A stretch of DNA of 62,901 nucleotides, taken from assembly GCA_022712895.1 (NCBI GenBank), contig JAFLJS010000050.1:1-62901 (forward strand), written 5' to 3'. Position 1 is the first letter of the stretch. Each line of letters begins with the position of its first letter. The notes below the pieces were generated by a model. It was not told the DNA's origin and ran no database searches. It worked only from the letters and a program-made list of their open reading frames with translations. This stretch comes from Desulfocapsa sp. GTDB lineage: Bacteria > Desulfobacterota > Desulfobulbia > Desulfobulbales > Desulfocapsaceae. Below, piece after piece: positions 54,183 through 62,901 of this stretch. The position numbers were made by a program, and so were the translations under genes.

Positions 54183-55112
54183 CTACGATGGTTTTGTTTG
54201 TTTGGGAGAGGATGTTTCAACGGTTGGTTCGAAAAGGGAGATGATCTTTTCGAGTTTATCAGCCATTTGTGACATAGCAACGGATGCTGGTGCATCAGGG
54301 CTTAATTCACAGACAGGTATATACGCTTTTAATGCATCTCCTATGGCTTTATCTTCCGGAATATTACCAAGTGGTGGGATTTCGATACCCAGATATTTGG
54401 CAACCATCTGTTTGAGTTTGGTCTTATTGACCTGTCCATTGTATATATCACGGTTTATTATCAGGAGAGGGTGGAAATACCGTAATGCTTGCTGTGCTCT
54501 CGATCTGGCACCGGTTTGTGTTGCTTCGGCAAGCTCCAAAACTTCATGCAGGGATGCAAAGCTTCGTTTTTTTAGAGTTGTGCTCACCTCACTGGAAGAG
54601 AGAAAACTGCCAAGCACTTTACGGATTGTAGAGAGTTGGAGAAAACTGTAAAAATCCATAATTGCTGTGGGCTCAGGAAGTGTGACGCAGAGTTGAATAT
54701 CCCCAAACATAAAAAAATCTAGAGAGTGATAGCTTGTACCTGCACCGACATCGATTAAAACGACATCAACATCAAGGGTTTTCAGACTACGCAGGAGACG
54801 TTGTTTCTCCTGAAAACTCATATTCGCAGTTTGCAGAGTACTGCCACTTCCAGGTATAAGTTGCAGGCCATTAAGAGAGTAAAATGTGTGAATGACGTCC
54901 TGAATAGAGGTTACTTTTCGTGTGAGAAAGTCGGCAAGGGAGTGTTTGGGATTAAATAGCCCGAAAAGAAGGTGAACATCAGCCCCCCCTATATCAAGAT
55001 CAACCAGGCAAACTTTTTTTCCTTTTTTGGCAAGGAGAAGGGCAAGGTTGCAGAGAATCATTGTTTTCCCTGCTCCCCCTTTTCCTGACCCGATTGATAT
55101 TGTGACCGCCAT
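54183..55112 (-). CDS. MinD/ParA-like P-loop ATPase
   Basis: 309 residues with GSGKGGAGKTMILCNLA (residues 8-24), CLVDLDIGGADVHLLFG and VVLIDVGAGTSYHSLDFF. Similar to FlhG/MRP-type MinD-like ATPases, which localise surface machines or carry Fe-S clusters. The C-terminal ~110 residues have no family I recognise. The gene upstream is a small zinc-ribbon protein (32 bp), probably the same transcript. No flagellar gene is visible, so the cargo is unknown. Confidence 0.85.
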   Translation of the reverse strand: MAVTISIGSGKGGAGKTMILCNLALLLAKKGKKVCLVDLDIGGADVHLLFGLFNPKHSLADFLTRKVTSIQDVIHTFYSLNGLQLIPGSGSTLQTANMSFQEKQRLLRSLKTLDVDVVLIDVGAGTSYHSLDFFMFGDIQLCVTLPEPTAIMDFYSFLQLSTIRKVLGSFLSSSEVSTTLKKRSFASLHEVLELAEATQTGARSRAQQALRYFHPLLIINRDIYNGQVNKTKLKQMVAKYLGIEIPPLGNIPEDKAIGDALKAYIPVCELSPDAPASVAMSQMADKLEKIISLFEPTVETSSPKQTKPS

Positions 55113-55144
55113 TTCTGCTTAACCCTTCCGTCGCTGGAATTGAT

Positions 55145-55462
55145 CTATTGTTTTTTTGCTTTTCGCCGGTTACGAATCTTATAAATAAGTCTGGCAGATT
55201 TGAGTATATCTGCCATTTTAGTTTTCTTTTCTGTTGGTCCACTCCATAGCTGCCATCCTTCTTTTGAGTAGAGAGTTATCTTACCATTTTCACTACTCAG
55301 GGTGGTCTCAAGCAGAATATCTGTATCGTCAGGAGGTGAAATCTGTGGGGCAGGGACAACGACGGGTATTGGCTTTGCATGTTGGATGCATGAGGAGCAG
55401 AGTTCGGATTTGTCATTTCCAAACAGATTGAGAACCCCCCCGCAATCTTTACAAAATTCCAT
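55145..55462 (-). CDS. Small zinc-ribbon protein, unknown function
   Basis: 105 residues. The N-terminal CKDCGGVLNLFGNDKSELCSSC has two CxxC pairs (residues 4-7 and 22-25), a probable zinc ribbon. A proline-rich linker and a basic, positively charged end (RNRRKAKKQ) follow. It probably is co-transcribed with the MinD-like ATPase. I do not recognise a family. Confidence 0.68.
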   Translation of the reverse strand: MEFCKDCGGVLNLFGNDKSELCSSCIQHAKPIPVVVPAPQISPPDDTDILLETTLSSENGKITLYSKEGWQLWSGPTEKKTKMADILKSARLIYKIRNRRKAKKQ

Positions 55463-55660
55463 TAATCTCTGTTTTTAGTATGTACATCAGCGTCCTTGCT
55501 TACCCTTTCTTAATATCACTTTCCTATCTTTTCGGCCAGTTGACGGAAATTGTTTAGGATTTGAAAAATATGAACAACACAGTATATGTTATCATAGAAG
55601 CCCATGACCACCTCGGAGAATATTTTCCCCGGATCGTTATCTTAAGAAAAAGGAATACCC

Positions 55661-56077
55661 ATGAAGCATTACCGAAAAGAATTATGGTTTGAAGCACCGA
55701 CAAGACGTGCTTTTATAAATATAACCTCTCAGGTTGAAGAGTGCTTGCGAGAGAGCGGTATCTCCAATGGTTTGGTGCTTTGTAATGCAATGCATATCAC
55801 AGCAAGTGTTTTTATCAATGACGACGAGTCTGGCCTTCATCATGACTATGAAGTGTGGTTGGAGAAATTGGCTCCCCATGCTCCGGTTGAGCAGTATCGA
55901 CACAATGGCTATGAAGATAATGCCGATGCGCATATGAAACGGCAAATAATGGGAAGGGAAGTCGTTGTCGCTGTGACCGATGGGCAGTTAGATTTCGGTA
56001 CCTGGGAACAAATTTTTTACGGTGAGTTTGATGGATGCAGGAAGAAAAGGGTATTGGTTAAAATAATAGGGGAGTAG
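55661..56077 (+). CDS. yjbQ: YjbQ/UPF0047 family protein
   Basis: 138 residues. [22 protein letters not shown] and [48 protein letters not shown] are the family hallmark, with conserved His and acidic residues for a metal. These proteins have been linked to secondary thiamine-phosphate synthase activity. AAGGA lies eight bases before the ATG. Confidence 0.92.
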   Translation: MKHYRKELWFEAPTRRAFINITSQVEECLRESGISNGLVLCNAMHITASVFINDDESGLHHDYEVWLEKLAPHAPVEQYRHNGYEDNADAHMKRQIMGREVVVAVTDGQLDFGTWEQIFYGEFDGCRKKRVLVKIIGE

Positions 56078-56141
56078 CAAATTACTCGAACTGATGGTCA
56101 GGGAGGAAGAAGGTAACTGCCACTGATCAGCCGTTGGTCTG

Positions 56142-56552
56142 CTAAGGTTTCGGATTAAACTTGGATAAAAAAAGTGTTCCTGTCACCCCCCATACAGCAG
56201 CGAAGAAAAGAGTCCATATGGGTGTGCCGTTGCCAAATTCTAATCCGAAAAAGCCGATATTCATCCGTACAGGAAAAACAAAAAGGACACTTGATAACCA
56301 CGGAAGTATGCTGAGAATGGCACCTTTTTTTATGGGAGCCTTTTCATAAATAGGGATCAAGAAAATGACTCCCCATAATGCACTGGCAAAAACTCTCCTG
56401 AGTAGCCACTCAAAGGTCAGTTCGGGGGCCATTCCGAACCCCAATGCGGGTGTAATACCGAGGGCTCCCAACGACCACACCAGAATACTGTTCGTTATGC
56501 CACCGAGTCCACCGGCCACAAACATATAACATCCAGTTTTTATCGCTTTCAT
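56142..56552 (-). CDS. Small integral membrane protein, unknown
   Basis: 136 residues from ATG 56552, chosen because AGGGTG stands five bases upstream; a longer in-frame start at 56618 lacks support. About four hydrophobic segments (VAGGLGGITNSILVWSLGAL, VFASALWGVIFLIP, LPWLSSVLFVFPV and a last one near WTLFFAAVWGVTGTLFL). The family is not recognised. It is convergent with yjbQ and has a large hairpin upstream. Confidence 0.7.
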   Translation of the reverse strand: MKAIKTGCYMFVAGGLGGITNSILVWSLGALGITPALGFGMAPELTFEWLLRRVFASALWGVIFLIPIYEKAPIKKGAILSILPWLSSVLFVFPVRMNIGFFGLEFGNGTPIWTLFFAAVWGVTGTLFLSKFNPKP

Positions 56553-57047
56553 TTTTACACCCTGTCTAAGTGTGATGGCGTCGTATTTATGCCCGTAGTT
56601 AGAGTGAAAACGCTCCATCTCCTTTGTTGTTGCACATTTTCTATCATTGTGACGTACCTTAGTACGCTGAAATGATAGAAAATGTTTTCGTCTCGGATAT
56701 GGAGTGCTTTACTTAACCATCTAAATTATGGGTTTTTACGAGTTTATCAAGTGTGTATTGTCGCCCCAAAAGAGAACACTGATTTAGCGTATAGCTGCTC
56801 TGTCGTTTTATATGAAAATACTATGCCTGCTATGAAGATTGCAATGGTTTTGATGTGCAGTTCTTTTGGATTGCTACTAGTTTAGAGCACTTTGGATTTA
56901 ATTCAATACTGGTTGGCATGTAAACCACCAGATCACGCAGATTGTATGCCTGATAGGAAATTTCTAAATCGTGATTCCGTATGGTTATAGTTGGGGAGTT
57001 ACTCATGGAAGTTGGGGGCGTTTGTTACGCATAGAGTCGAGACATTT
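56553..57047. other. Intergenic region with a large hairpin
   Basis: About 495 bp between the small membrane protein and the FIST-GGDEF-EAL gene. The notable feature is the hairpin at 56634-56685 (separate entry). A 67-codon frame at 56682-56885 has no ribosome site and no family match and is probably not a gene. Nothing else is recognised. Confidence 0.5.
56634..56685. repeat. 15-bp perfect inverted repeat forming a 52-nt hairpin
   Basis: Arms ACATTTTCTATCATT (56634-56648) and AATGATAGAAAATGT (56671-56685) are exact complements. Inside, CGTAC-CTTA-GTACG pairs again, separated by 4-nt internal loops. On the plus strand four T follow. It could be a small non-autonomous element, a strong terminator, or a regulatory structure. 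Confidence 0.7.
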
Positions 57048-59852
57048 CTAATATGAGTTGTCTATTTCAGGAAATGTATCACTCACCGCCTGAGGTTCGC
57101 CAAGCAGATATCCTTGAGAATAATCAACACCCAGTTCTTTTACCATGGCAAGAACTGGTTTAGAATGTACAAACTCGGCTATTGTCTTGATATTAAGTTT
57201 TCTGGAAAAACTGACTATCGTTTCGGTAATGGCCTGGGCAGAAGTGTCGGTGTCAATATTCTTAATGATAGAGCCATCAATCTTAATAAAATCCGGCTGT
57301 ATCTTGAGTAGATAGGAGAAATTTGAATAACCGGTACCAAAGTCATCAATTGCGATTTTCCCACCCATCTCTCTGATTTTGGATGTAAGGTGGAGGACTT
57401 CTGTAAAGTTTTCGAAGCCTTCGCCTTCTGTGATTTCCAAGATTACACGATCGGTCACCCCATATTCTTCCAACGTGTTAAGTAAGAATGCAATCGTATT
57501 TTCATCCAGAATATCTTCAACAGAAAGATTCAAAGATATTGAATACGATGTTTGTTGTAATACCCTGAGCGTCTTTTTAACCATTGTTCTAGTAAGCTCT
57601 GGATACAGCTTTGCTTTTTTGGAGATATCAAGAAAGAAAAAGGGGGAAATTACCTTGCCATCCTCTTGAATGAGACGAACCAAAGATTCATATTTTTCTA
57701 TCTTTCCATTACTATTATTAACGATTGGCTGGAAGAATGGTACCAGCTGATCCTGTGAAAAGGCGTTTCTGAGTTTTTTCAACCAGAGGAAATTCTGCTC
57801 GTGATGTTTAGTGTCAAGAAGGCTCTTCTCAAATAAAACAAAAGAAGTTTTTCTGGCTTTAGCTGCATGTAATGCAATATCAGCATCCTGAAAGAGAAAA
57901 CTTTTCCCTCGGGCCATTCCGCAACGACAGCTGAGATGTACCTCAACATTATCTACTAAAAATTCTATATTAATTACTTGCTGTAGTTTGAGTACAGCTT
58001 CCTTATTGAGCAAACAGTCTTGCTTGTCATTCAAAATGGCAAAAACGTCATTGGCTAGTCGATACAGGGTGCATTTGTGTGCATCTATAAAATCAGCCAA
58101 TCTGAGACCAATTTGAACAAGTACTTTGTCTCCCGTGCTAATCCCGTACAGATCGTTAACAACAGAGAAATTATCGATATCCAGCAGAATCAGGGTCGGA
58201 GTTGTTGTTAGTTTTATATCTTCAAGCAACTGAACTCGATTTGGAAGACCCGTTAATTCGTCTGTGGTTTGTTTTTGTATCTTTTGTTCCTGATGAATAA
58301 TCTTCGTGATGTCATGGCGGATGGCGATATATTCGTGGATTTGTTGCTGACGATCAAGCAGAGGCATGACCATTGTGTCCACATAATAGGAACCACCATC
58401 CTTTTTTCTGTTTTTGATAATACCCCGCCAGAGCGAACCACTGGAGATGGTGGCCCACATTTTCTCAAAAGTCTTTGCCGGTATATCTTTATGACGGATA
58501 ATATTGTGATTTTGTCCTATCAACTCTTCTCGCTTATAGCCCGAAACATCGCAAAAACGATCGTTGGCGTATGTTATAATACCATGAGGGTTGGTCTTGG
58601 ATATAATGCTACTTTCATCCACTGCTTTCTTGTACTGGTCTAGAAAGTTATTATTCTTTTCAAGCTCCTGTTGGGTCACATTCACAAGATGGGTTAGCGT
58701 TTTGAACGTTGAGACCTTTGATTCAACTGGTTGTTTTTCAAAGGTCGCAAGTTCAGGCGATTCCGAGAGTAGCAGTACGGTGGTTGTAAGGTTGAGGATT
58801 TGGTTGGTTGTCTCTGTCTGATAATACTCTCCATAGGTGAAGAAGCCACTACTTGGGGCAATATCATTGAGGAGGCTGAATTCGATTTCTATCCGCTCCT
58901 GTAGGAAAAGTTTTCTGGCTGTGCATGAGTAGATAAAAATGGCTTCAACGGGATATGCTGCTACATCCTGTTGGAGTTTTTGCGCACCACTAAAAATGGC
59001 ATCAACATTTCCAACAGCAAAACGAACCCTGTCACCATTCTGGAAATTGCCGGCGTATTGAAAAGAGCCATCATCGTGCACAGTAACTATGGAACGGGCT
59101 ACTGGTAATCCTTCAACGATCTTTAGTAAGGGAAATTCGATAATGCTTCCAGGGAGGGACTGGATTGTATCTTTACCAAGATATCTGCGGCATATATCTA
59201 TGATGGGAGTATTGTCTATCTCGTAGACCCGGTTACCAATAGCTTTGGTAATAACGAATTCCCGGCCAATTGGGAGCCAGTTCAGGGAACAAACATTATT
59301 GACATACAACTGGTTACTACTGAGCGCTGCCGCAACAACCCCCGAGTAGTATATTTGTGAGCCTTCAATAATATAAGTCTTGTCAAACCTGTTATTGTCT
59401 CCGGCATTTCCACCAATGACCGGAACTGACGAATTAACCGACGAAATACCCTGTAAAAAAGCCTCCGGATCACTTTGCAGACTTTCGCTGAAACAGATGA
59501 GGGCTTTTGTGTCGTTGACAACCAATTCAGAAACCAGAAACTCACCGCTCTGTCTGGTGGTATCTGGCACATGGCAGGTGCCAATATGAACGTGCTCAAA
59601 GATTGCACAGGAAATGACAATTGCTCCCTGAACCATCTTTCCGTTAACAATTTCTCCTGCAGTTGAGGCACCAATGACTTTTGCCTCAGGGACAATTTGT
59701 GCAATATGCGTCACAACATCCTGCACTAAGGTTATATCGTCAGTACCGCAAAAAAGCTGGATGAAAACCTTGCTGCACTGTAAAGGAAGTTTTTCCTGAA
59801 AGAAAATCTCCAGGTTTTTTTCTGTTGTATATATATGAGTAAAAACTTGCAT
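57048..59852 (-). CDS. FIST-PAS-GGDEF-EAL signalling protein
   Basis: 934 residues without membrane segments. FIST_N and FIST_C domains (~20-380: VIGASTAGEIVNGK, SSVPVIGGNAGDNNRF) often sense small ligands; a PAS domain with PAC (~410-520: ITYANDRFCDVSGYKREELIGQNHNI) precedes a GGDEF domain whose signature is degenerate (LANDVF, not GGDEF), and an EAL domain (~690-925: KYESLVRL, LNLSVEDI, LEITEGEGF, AIDDFGTGYSNFSYL, IKIDGSII). EAL reads ESL but catalytic Glu/Asp/Lys are present, so it is probably a c-di-GMP phosphodiesterase with a GTP-binding, non-synthesising GGDEF domain. Confidence 0.9.
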   Translation of the reverse strand: MQVFTHIYTTEKNLEIFFQEKLPLQCSKVFIQLFCGTDDITLVQDVVTHIAQIVPEAKVIGASTAGEIVNGKMVQGAIVISCAIFEHVHIGTCHVPDTTRQSGEFLVSELVVNDTKALICFSESLQSDPEAFLQGISSVNSSVPVIGGNAGDNNRFDKTYIIEGSQIYYSGVVAAALSSNQLYVNNVCSLNWLPIGREFVITKAIGNRVYEIDNTPIIDICRRYLGKDTIQSLPGSIIEFPLLKIVEGLPVARSIVTVHDDGSFQYAGNFQNGDRVRFAVGNVDAIFSGAQKLQQDVAAYPVEAIFIYSCTARKLFLQERIEIEFSLLNDIAPSSGFFTYGEYYQTETTNQILNLTTTVLLLSESPELATFEKQPVESKVSTFKTLTHLVNVTQQELEKNNNFLDQYKKAVDESSIISKTNPHGIITYANDRFCDVSGYKREELIGQNHNIIRHKDIPAKTFEKMWATISSGSLWRGIIKNRKKDGGSYYVDTMVMPLLDRQQQIHEYIAIRHDITKIIHQEQKIQKQTTDELTGLPNRVQLLEDIKLTTTPTLILLDIDNFSVVNDLYGISTGDKVLVQIGLRLADFIDAHKCTLYRLANDVFAILNDKQDCLLNKEAVLKLQQVINIEFLVDNVEVHLSCRCGMARGKSFLFQDADIALHAAKARKTSFVLFEKSLLDTKHHEQNFLWLKKLRNAFSQDQLVPFFQPIVNNSNGKIEKYESLVRLIQEDGKVISPFFFLDISKKAKLYPELTRTMVKKTLRVLQQTSYSISLNLSVEDILDENTIAFLLNTLEEYGVTDRVILEITEGEGFENFTEVLHLTSKIREMGGKIAIDDFGTGYSNFSYLLKIQPDFIKIDGSIIKNIDTDTSAQAITETIVSFSRKLNIKTIAEFVHSKPVLAMVKELGVDYSQGYLLGEPQAVSDTFPEIDNSY

Positions 59853-60409
59853 GTTGTTGGTTCCGATCTGTCATGTTTTCAGAAATCGTTTACTTATACT
59901 ATTGTAAGTAATAGGATTCAGATTGTACTTTATAATGATACCACGGGCTCGGCAGATATTCTCAATTTGATTCTATGATATGGAAACAAGTAAGTCAATC
60001 AGGCTTACAATTTCAAATAAGCCAATGACACCCTGACTTTTGACAGATCAATGGCCGGGATGTTCATAAAGTTCTCGATCTTTATTCTGAAAATCATTAC
60101 AAGCAAGCTATTTGTCAAAGAATAGCACTTTACTGGGCTTCACTTGCTATAAAGATTGCCAGCCGCTCTAACCGCAGCATTGGGGTGATATTCACCCTTG
60201 TTAAATTCTTAACTATTCAATATTAGAGAGTAAGTACAGCCGTTTAGGGTGGCGTACGAAAAGGAATATATGTCAATGATACTAGAGGCATACAGCTTCT
60301 TTTGTCTTCCAAGAGGCAGGTGGACTTACCTCATAAATCGAAGTTTTCTTCAACAGGTAAAGAATTCAAAGGAGCTTAGGGGAGTAATCACGGACAGACA
60401 CCACTTTTT
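59853..60409. other. 557-bp intergenic region upstream of the FIST protein
   Basis: No gene recognised. On the plus strand near 60393-60416 a run like GGACAGACACCACTTTTTT appears next to CAGTGGAGTGGT; the reverse complement makes a CCACT/AGTGG stem right at the stop of the second DUF342 gene, perhaps a terminator without a T-run. No riboswitch seen. Confidence 0.45.
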
Positions 60410-62161
60410 TCAGTGGAGTGGTATTGCGAGGATATGACTTTTCGTGTCATTAAGTTTAAACCTTCGCTTAGTGATAGTGTGTTCGACTGTTAGGGTTCGG
60501 TTACCTATCTGAAGTAAAGTGCCAGCATAGATAGTCCCATGAATATCAATAGATAGATTGTTTATATCAATACTAGCCGTATCTGTTTGGTCATTTTGAG
60601 TTACAGTCTGGTCCGGCTGAGTTGTAGCTGTATCGTCTACAGAACGGGAGTAGAGACCGGTGCCGGGGATCATGTTTACCCGCAAATACTGGAGTTTCAT
60701 TGTTTCAATACTGCTTTTGAGACTTTTGAGTTTTTTGGTTCTACGAACTCCTGTAAATCCCTTGAGTCGTTGTATTATTGACTCCTCATGTTCTTTTAAT
60801 CGCTGCTGAAGTTTTCTGGACTGGTAGAGCCTTTTCGCGACGACCCCTGTAGCAATAAGACCAGGATCGGCCCCAGTTGCTCCGGCGTCGCCTAAGGAAA
60901 TATTTCCTTCAGCAATGAGCTCTCCACCAGCAACGACACTTTGCTCTTTACACAATATATTTCCACCAGAGGAAATGTGACTATAGTAAGATTGTTTGCG
61001 TATTACACAGTTGCCGTTACAGTGGATATGGCCCTGTTCAATAAAGTTAATGTCAACGTCTCCAGAAGCCGTGACAGAACTGGCATTGCCAGTTATGCCA
61101 CCTTTGATGACAATGTTGGATAGGCTGGAAATTTGAGTGGACATGACACTGCCCCTGATTTCCAAGTCGCCACCCGTTTTCACTTGGAAACCGGGGTAAA
61201 CTGAACCGTGAATGACAACACTGCTTCTTGATTCGATGTTGCCAGTTGTGTAGTTAATGTCTCCTGGAATGTTCTGCTTACTGCAGACTCGGATAATATT
61301 TCCCTGAACAATAGAAAGTACCCCATCACTGGTGGCTGAGACCAGCAAATCTTTTTGGGAATACACAGCATCATCTGAGGTCTCAACTTTAATGTCTAAA
61401 CCAAGTCGTTGTGCAATATGTTCACCCAGAACTGTCTCACCGGGCTTACCTCTGGTAGCTGGCACTTTACTGGCTATTGCCTGACCTGCATAAACTGGTA
61501 CCATGATCTTTCTTTCACGGAAATCAATGCTGCCATCTATTAATAATTCTCCAGCAATGGGACCGATTTCGAGTTTAAACTTGAGATAGGCGTCGGTTCC
61601 AGCAACTGGTTCCCGACCTCTGGCAAGCACAATATAATCGGACTCTGTCACCCCATTACGGATGTGTTCCTTGATCTTTTTCAGACGCTTATAGTCAACC
61701 CCAGTTACAATTCCTGAACTGATAAGTAATTGGTACAGGAATTCACTAGAAAGAGTAGTGTAGTTGCACAATAGAGGCTTAATATGAATGGATGCCTCCA
61801 TCTTATTTTTGGCCAGATGGAAGAGTGGTTCGACTGAAACGTCTAGTGTTTTTTCCTCACTCTCCTGGAGAGAATGAAAGCTGATTGTGGGGTACCCGGT
61901 CACATCTGTCAGTACCTGGGTCTTATCTTCGGAGAGGCGAGTATTCTCTCCTGCGATTACCGATCTGCGAAGAAGCTTCTCTGTTTCAGGTAAATCGGTA
62001 TCAGTAAATTCTACGAGTACCTGATCTTTCATTACCAGCTCAGTTACCGGTAATTTATCCATTGGATAATTTTCACTGACTTTGAGTCTTTCTGTAGTGA
62101 AACAGATTGTTGGCTCAATATAATCCCGTAGGACAAAGCCTGTATAAGGCGTATAATTCAT
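60410..62161 (-). CDS. DUF342/FapA-like protein, copy 2
   Basis: 583 residues. The core has DGSIDFRERKIMVPVYAGQ, VVIHGSVYPGFQVKTGGDLEIR, VIKGGITGNASSVTASGDVD and a C-terminal coiled coil, aligning with copy 1 at 34.4-36.1 kb across most of the length; the last block HTIYAGT-LQIGNRTLTVEHTITKRRFKLN is also shared. The N-terminal ~100 residues differ most. AAAGGAA precedes the ATG by about 13 bases. Function unknown beyond the family link to envelope or flagellar assembly. Confidence 0.88.
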   Translation of the reverse strand: MNYTPYTGFVLRDYIEPTICFTTERLKVSENYPMDKLPVTELVMKDQVLVEFTDTDLPETEKLLRRSVIAGENTRLSEDKTQVLTDVTGYPTISFHSLQESEEKTLDVSVEPLFHLAKNKMEASIHIKPLLCNYTTLSSEFLYQLLISSGIVTGVDYKRLKKIKEHIRNGVTESDYIVLARGREPVAGTDAYLKFKLEIGPIAGELLIDGSIDFRERKIMVPVYAGQAIASKVPATRGKPGETVLGEHIAQRLGLDIKVETSDDAVYSQKDLLVSATSDGVLSIVQGNIIRVCSKQNIPGDINYTTGNIESRSSVVIHGSVYPGFQVKTGGDLEIRGSVMSTQISSLSNIVIKGGITGNASSVTASGDVDINFIEQGHIHCNGNCVIRKQSYYSHISSGGNILCKEQSVVAGGELIAEGNISLGDAGATGADPGLIATGVVAKRLYQSRKLQQRLKEHEESIIQRLKGFTGVRRTKKLKSLKSSIETMKLQYLRVNMIPGTGLYSRSVDDTATTQPDQTVTQNDQTDTASIDINNLSIDIHGTIYAGTLLQIGNRTLTVEHTITKRRFKLNDTKSHILAIPLH

Positions 62162-62789
62162 TACAGATAAATTCCTTTATCATAAGGAAGCTGCCCCGAA
62201 GCCATATAGCCGCAAGGTGGCACCGAAATTACTCTTGATTACGTCTCATGATTATAACAGTTTCATCTAAAATAGAGAAGTGACTCCGTATTCGATGTGT
62301 AAAGGTATTTAATTACGTTGAAATGTATTGAGGGCCTTTGCAAGTGACACATTGTGTTAAGGTGTATTTCCTGGCCTCTGTAATTGAATCATAGGCATAT
62401 AAAAATACCCGTTCATATTTCACAGATGTCCACAGACACGTAACGATAACGTTGTCTAGCCAAGCTCCATCGACAAAAACCTAAAGCTGTAAAAAGACTG
62501 TAGAAGTAATGGTTATAGGCCTTGCGGGTGGTGTAGCCGTGATGGCTCAAGGGTGAGGTCTTGTATGTTGTTATCAGTAGTTTTGTGAGTATTGTCGTGA
62601 ATATTTGCAAAATCTGATAAAGTGAATGTGTCGAGTGCTGTTTTTGTATAGTCCACAATGTTAGTACCATAATGAAACATGGTAGGCTTATTCAATCGAT
62701 ATAAAAAGTTACTAGTACAATGTAAAACATAAGACTTCGTATGTTCGACATAGTGTGTTATAATTGTTCCAAAACCATGGGGAACTATT
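62162..62789. other. 628-bp region before the transposase, nothing clear
   Basis: No gene recognised. An extended -10 (TGTTATAAT, 62756-62764) lies 26 bp before the transposase ATG and may be its promoter. The left end of the IS should be in the last ~100 bp, but the inverted repeat cannot be identified without the other end. Confidence 0.45.
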
Positions 62790-62901
62790 ATGGCTCCGAG
62801 ATACCGAGTAACACTTACTGAAGAAGAACGAAGAGATTTAGAGGCTATTTCAACAAAGGGGAAAAGAGCAGCTCGCACCGTGCTGTATGCCCGGGCACTG
62901 C
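62790..62901 (+). mobile_element. IS630-family transposase, N-terminal fragment (cut by window end)
   Basis: The open frame begins MAPRYRVTLTEEERRDLEAI followed by STKGKRAARTVLYARALL, matching the N-terminal helix-turn-helix region of IS630-type transposases (LTEEERxxLE...GKxxARxxxRAxxLL). The rest and the catalytic DDE residues lie outside the window, so intactness cannot be judged. IS630 elements insert at TA. Confidence 0.82.

Noticed and set aside
56682-56885. 67-codon plus-strand frame after the large hairpin
   Set aside because: No ribosome binding site, composition not protein-like, no neighbour or family support.
60249-60437. 62-codon plus-strand frame ahead of the second DUF342 gene
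   Set aside because: Overlaps the DUF342 stop in opposite sense, no family recognised; looks like chance open frame.
1-62901. CRISPR arrays or rRNA genes
   Set aside because: No regularly spaced repeats and no rRNA sequence were seen anywhere in the window.

Overview
The window looks like a Gram-negative, probably sulfate-reducing member of the Desulfobacterota (Desulfobulbales-like). The evidence is a formate-THF ligase plus a fused MetF-MetV type methylene-THF reductase (Wood-Ljungdahl methyl branch), LPS and outer-membrane genes, a TrpB2-type tryptophan synthase, moderate to low GC, and selenocysteine-coded genes. This placement is an inference from gene content.

Layout. 1-3.7 kb: end of fhs, a strong terminator, and a GspE/PilB-type ATPase fused to a cyclic-nucleotide-binding domain. 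3.7-12.2 kb: LPS region (GT90, msbA, GT2, O-antigen ligase, second GT2, second msbA in opposite orientation, kdsB). 12.3-20.1 kb: NtrC-type regulator with its histidine kinase, metF-metV fusion, an aminosugar-kinase-like gene, tRNA-Arg(UCG), and a PAS-PAS hybrid kinase. 20.5-26.1 kb: two small exported proteins, an FkbM methyltransferase, a ClC transporter and a dGTPase. 26.2-29.2 kb: a translationally coupled operon of a SelW-like selenoprotein, recN and a PP-loop tRNA-thiolation-like protein. 29.2-36.1 kb: envelope polysaccharide genes (outer-membrane barrel, Wzz-like, CpsD-like with a degenerate P-loop, ParA), a decayed sbcC 3' end, and a DUF342/FapA protein. 36.2-37.6 kb: a triple-rhodanese lipoprotein that reads as two ORFs but is best explained as one selenoprotein. 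38.0-45.3 kb: PBP4-like peptidase, TrpB2, a B12-binding radical SAM protein, an AMIN-domain protein and the LolB-like 3' end of the next operon. 45.3-54.0 kb: a long minus-strand run ffh-rpsP-khpA-rimM-trmD-SPOUT-rplS-rnhB-yraN-pdxA-tmk-TPR-lolB-like. 54.2-62.9 kb: MinD-like ATPase, YjbQ, small proteins, a FIST-PAS-GGDEF-EAL signalling protein, a second DUF342 protein and the start of an IS630-type transposase.

The most interesting result is a pair of independent selenocysteine genes hidden behind in-frame UGA codons. One is a SelW-like CxxU protein fused by a TGATG overlap to recN. The other is a periplasmic lipoprotein with three rhodanese domains and a CxxxxU active-site loop. Both UGAs are followed by a short perfect stem whose loop carries GU at exactly +23/+24, which resembles a bacterial SECIS element. 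No selA/B/C/D gene lies in this window, so the machinery must be elsewhere in the genome if the reading is right.
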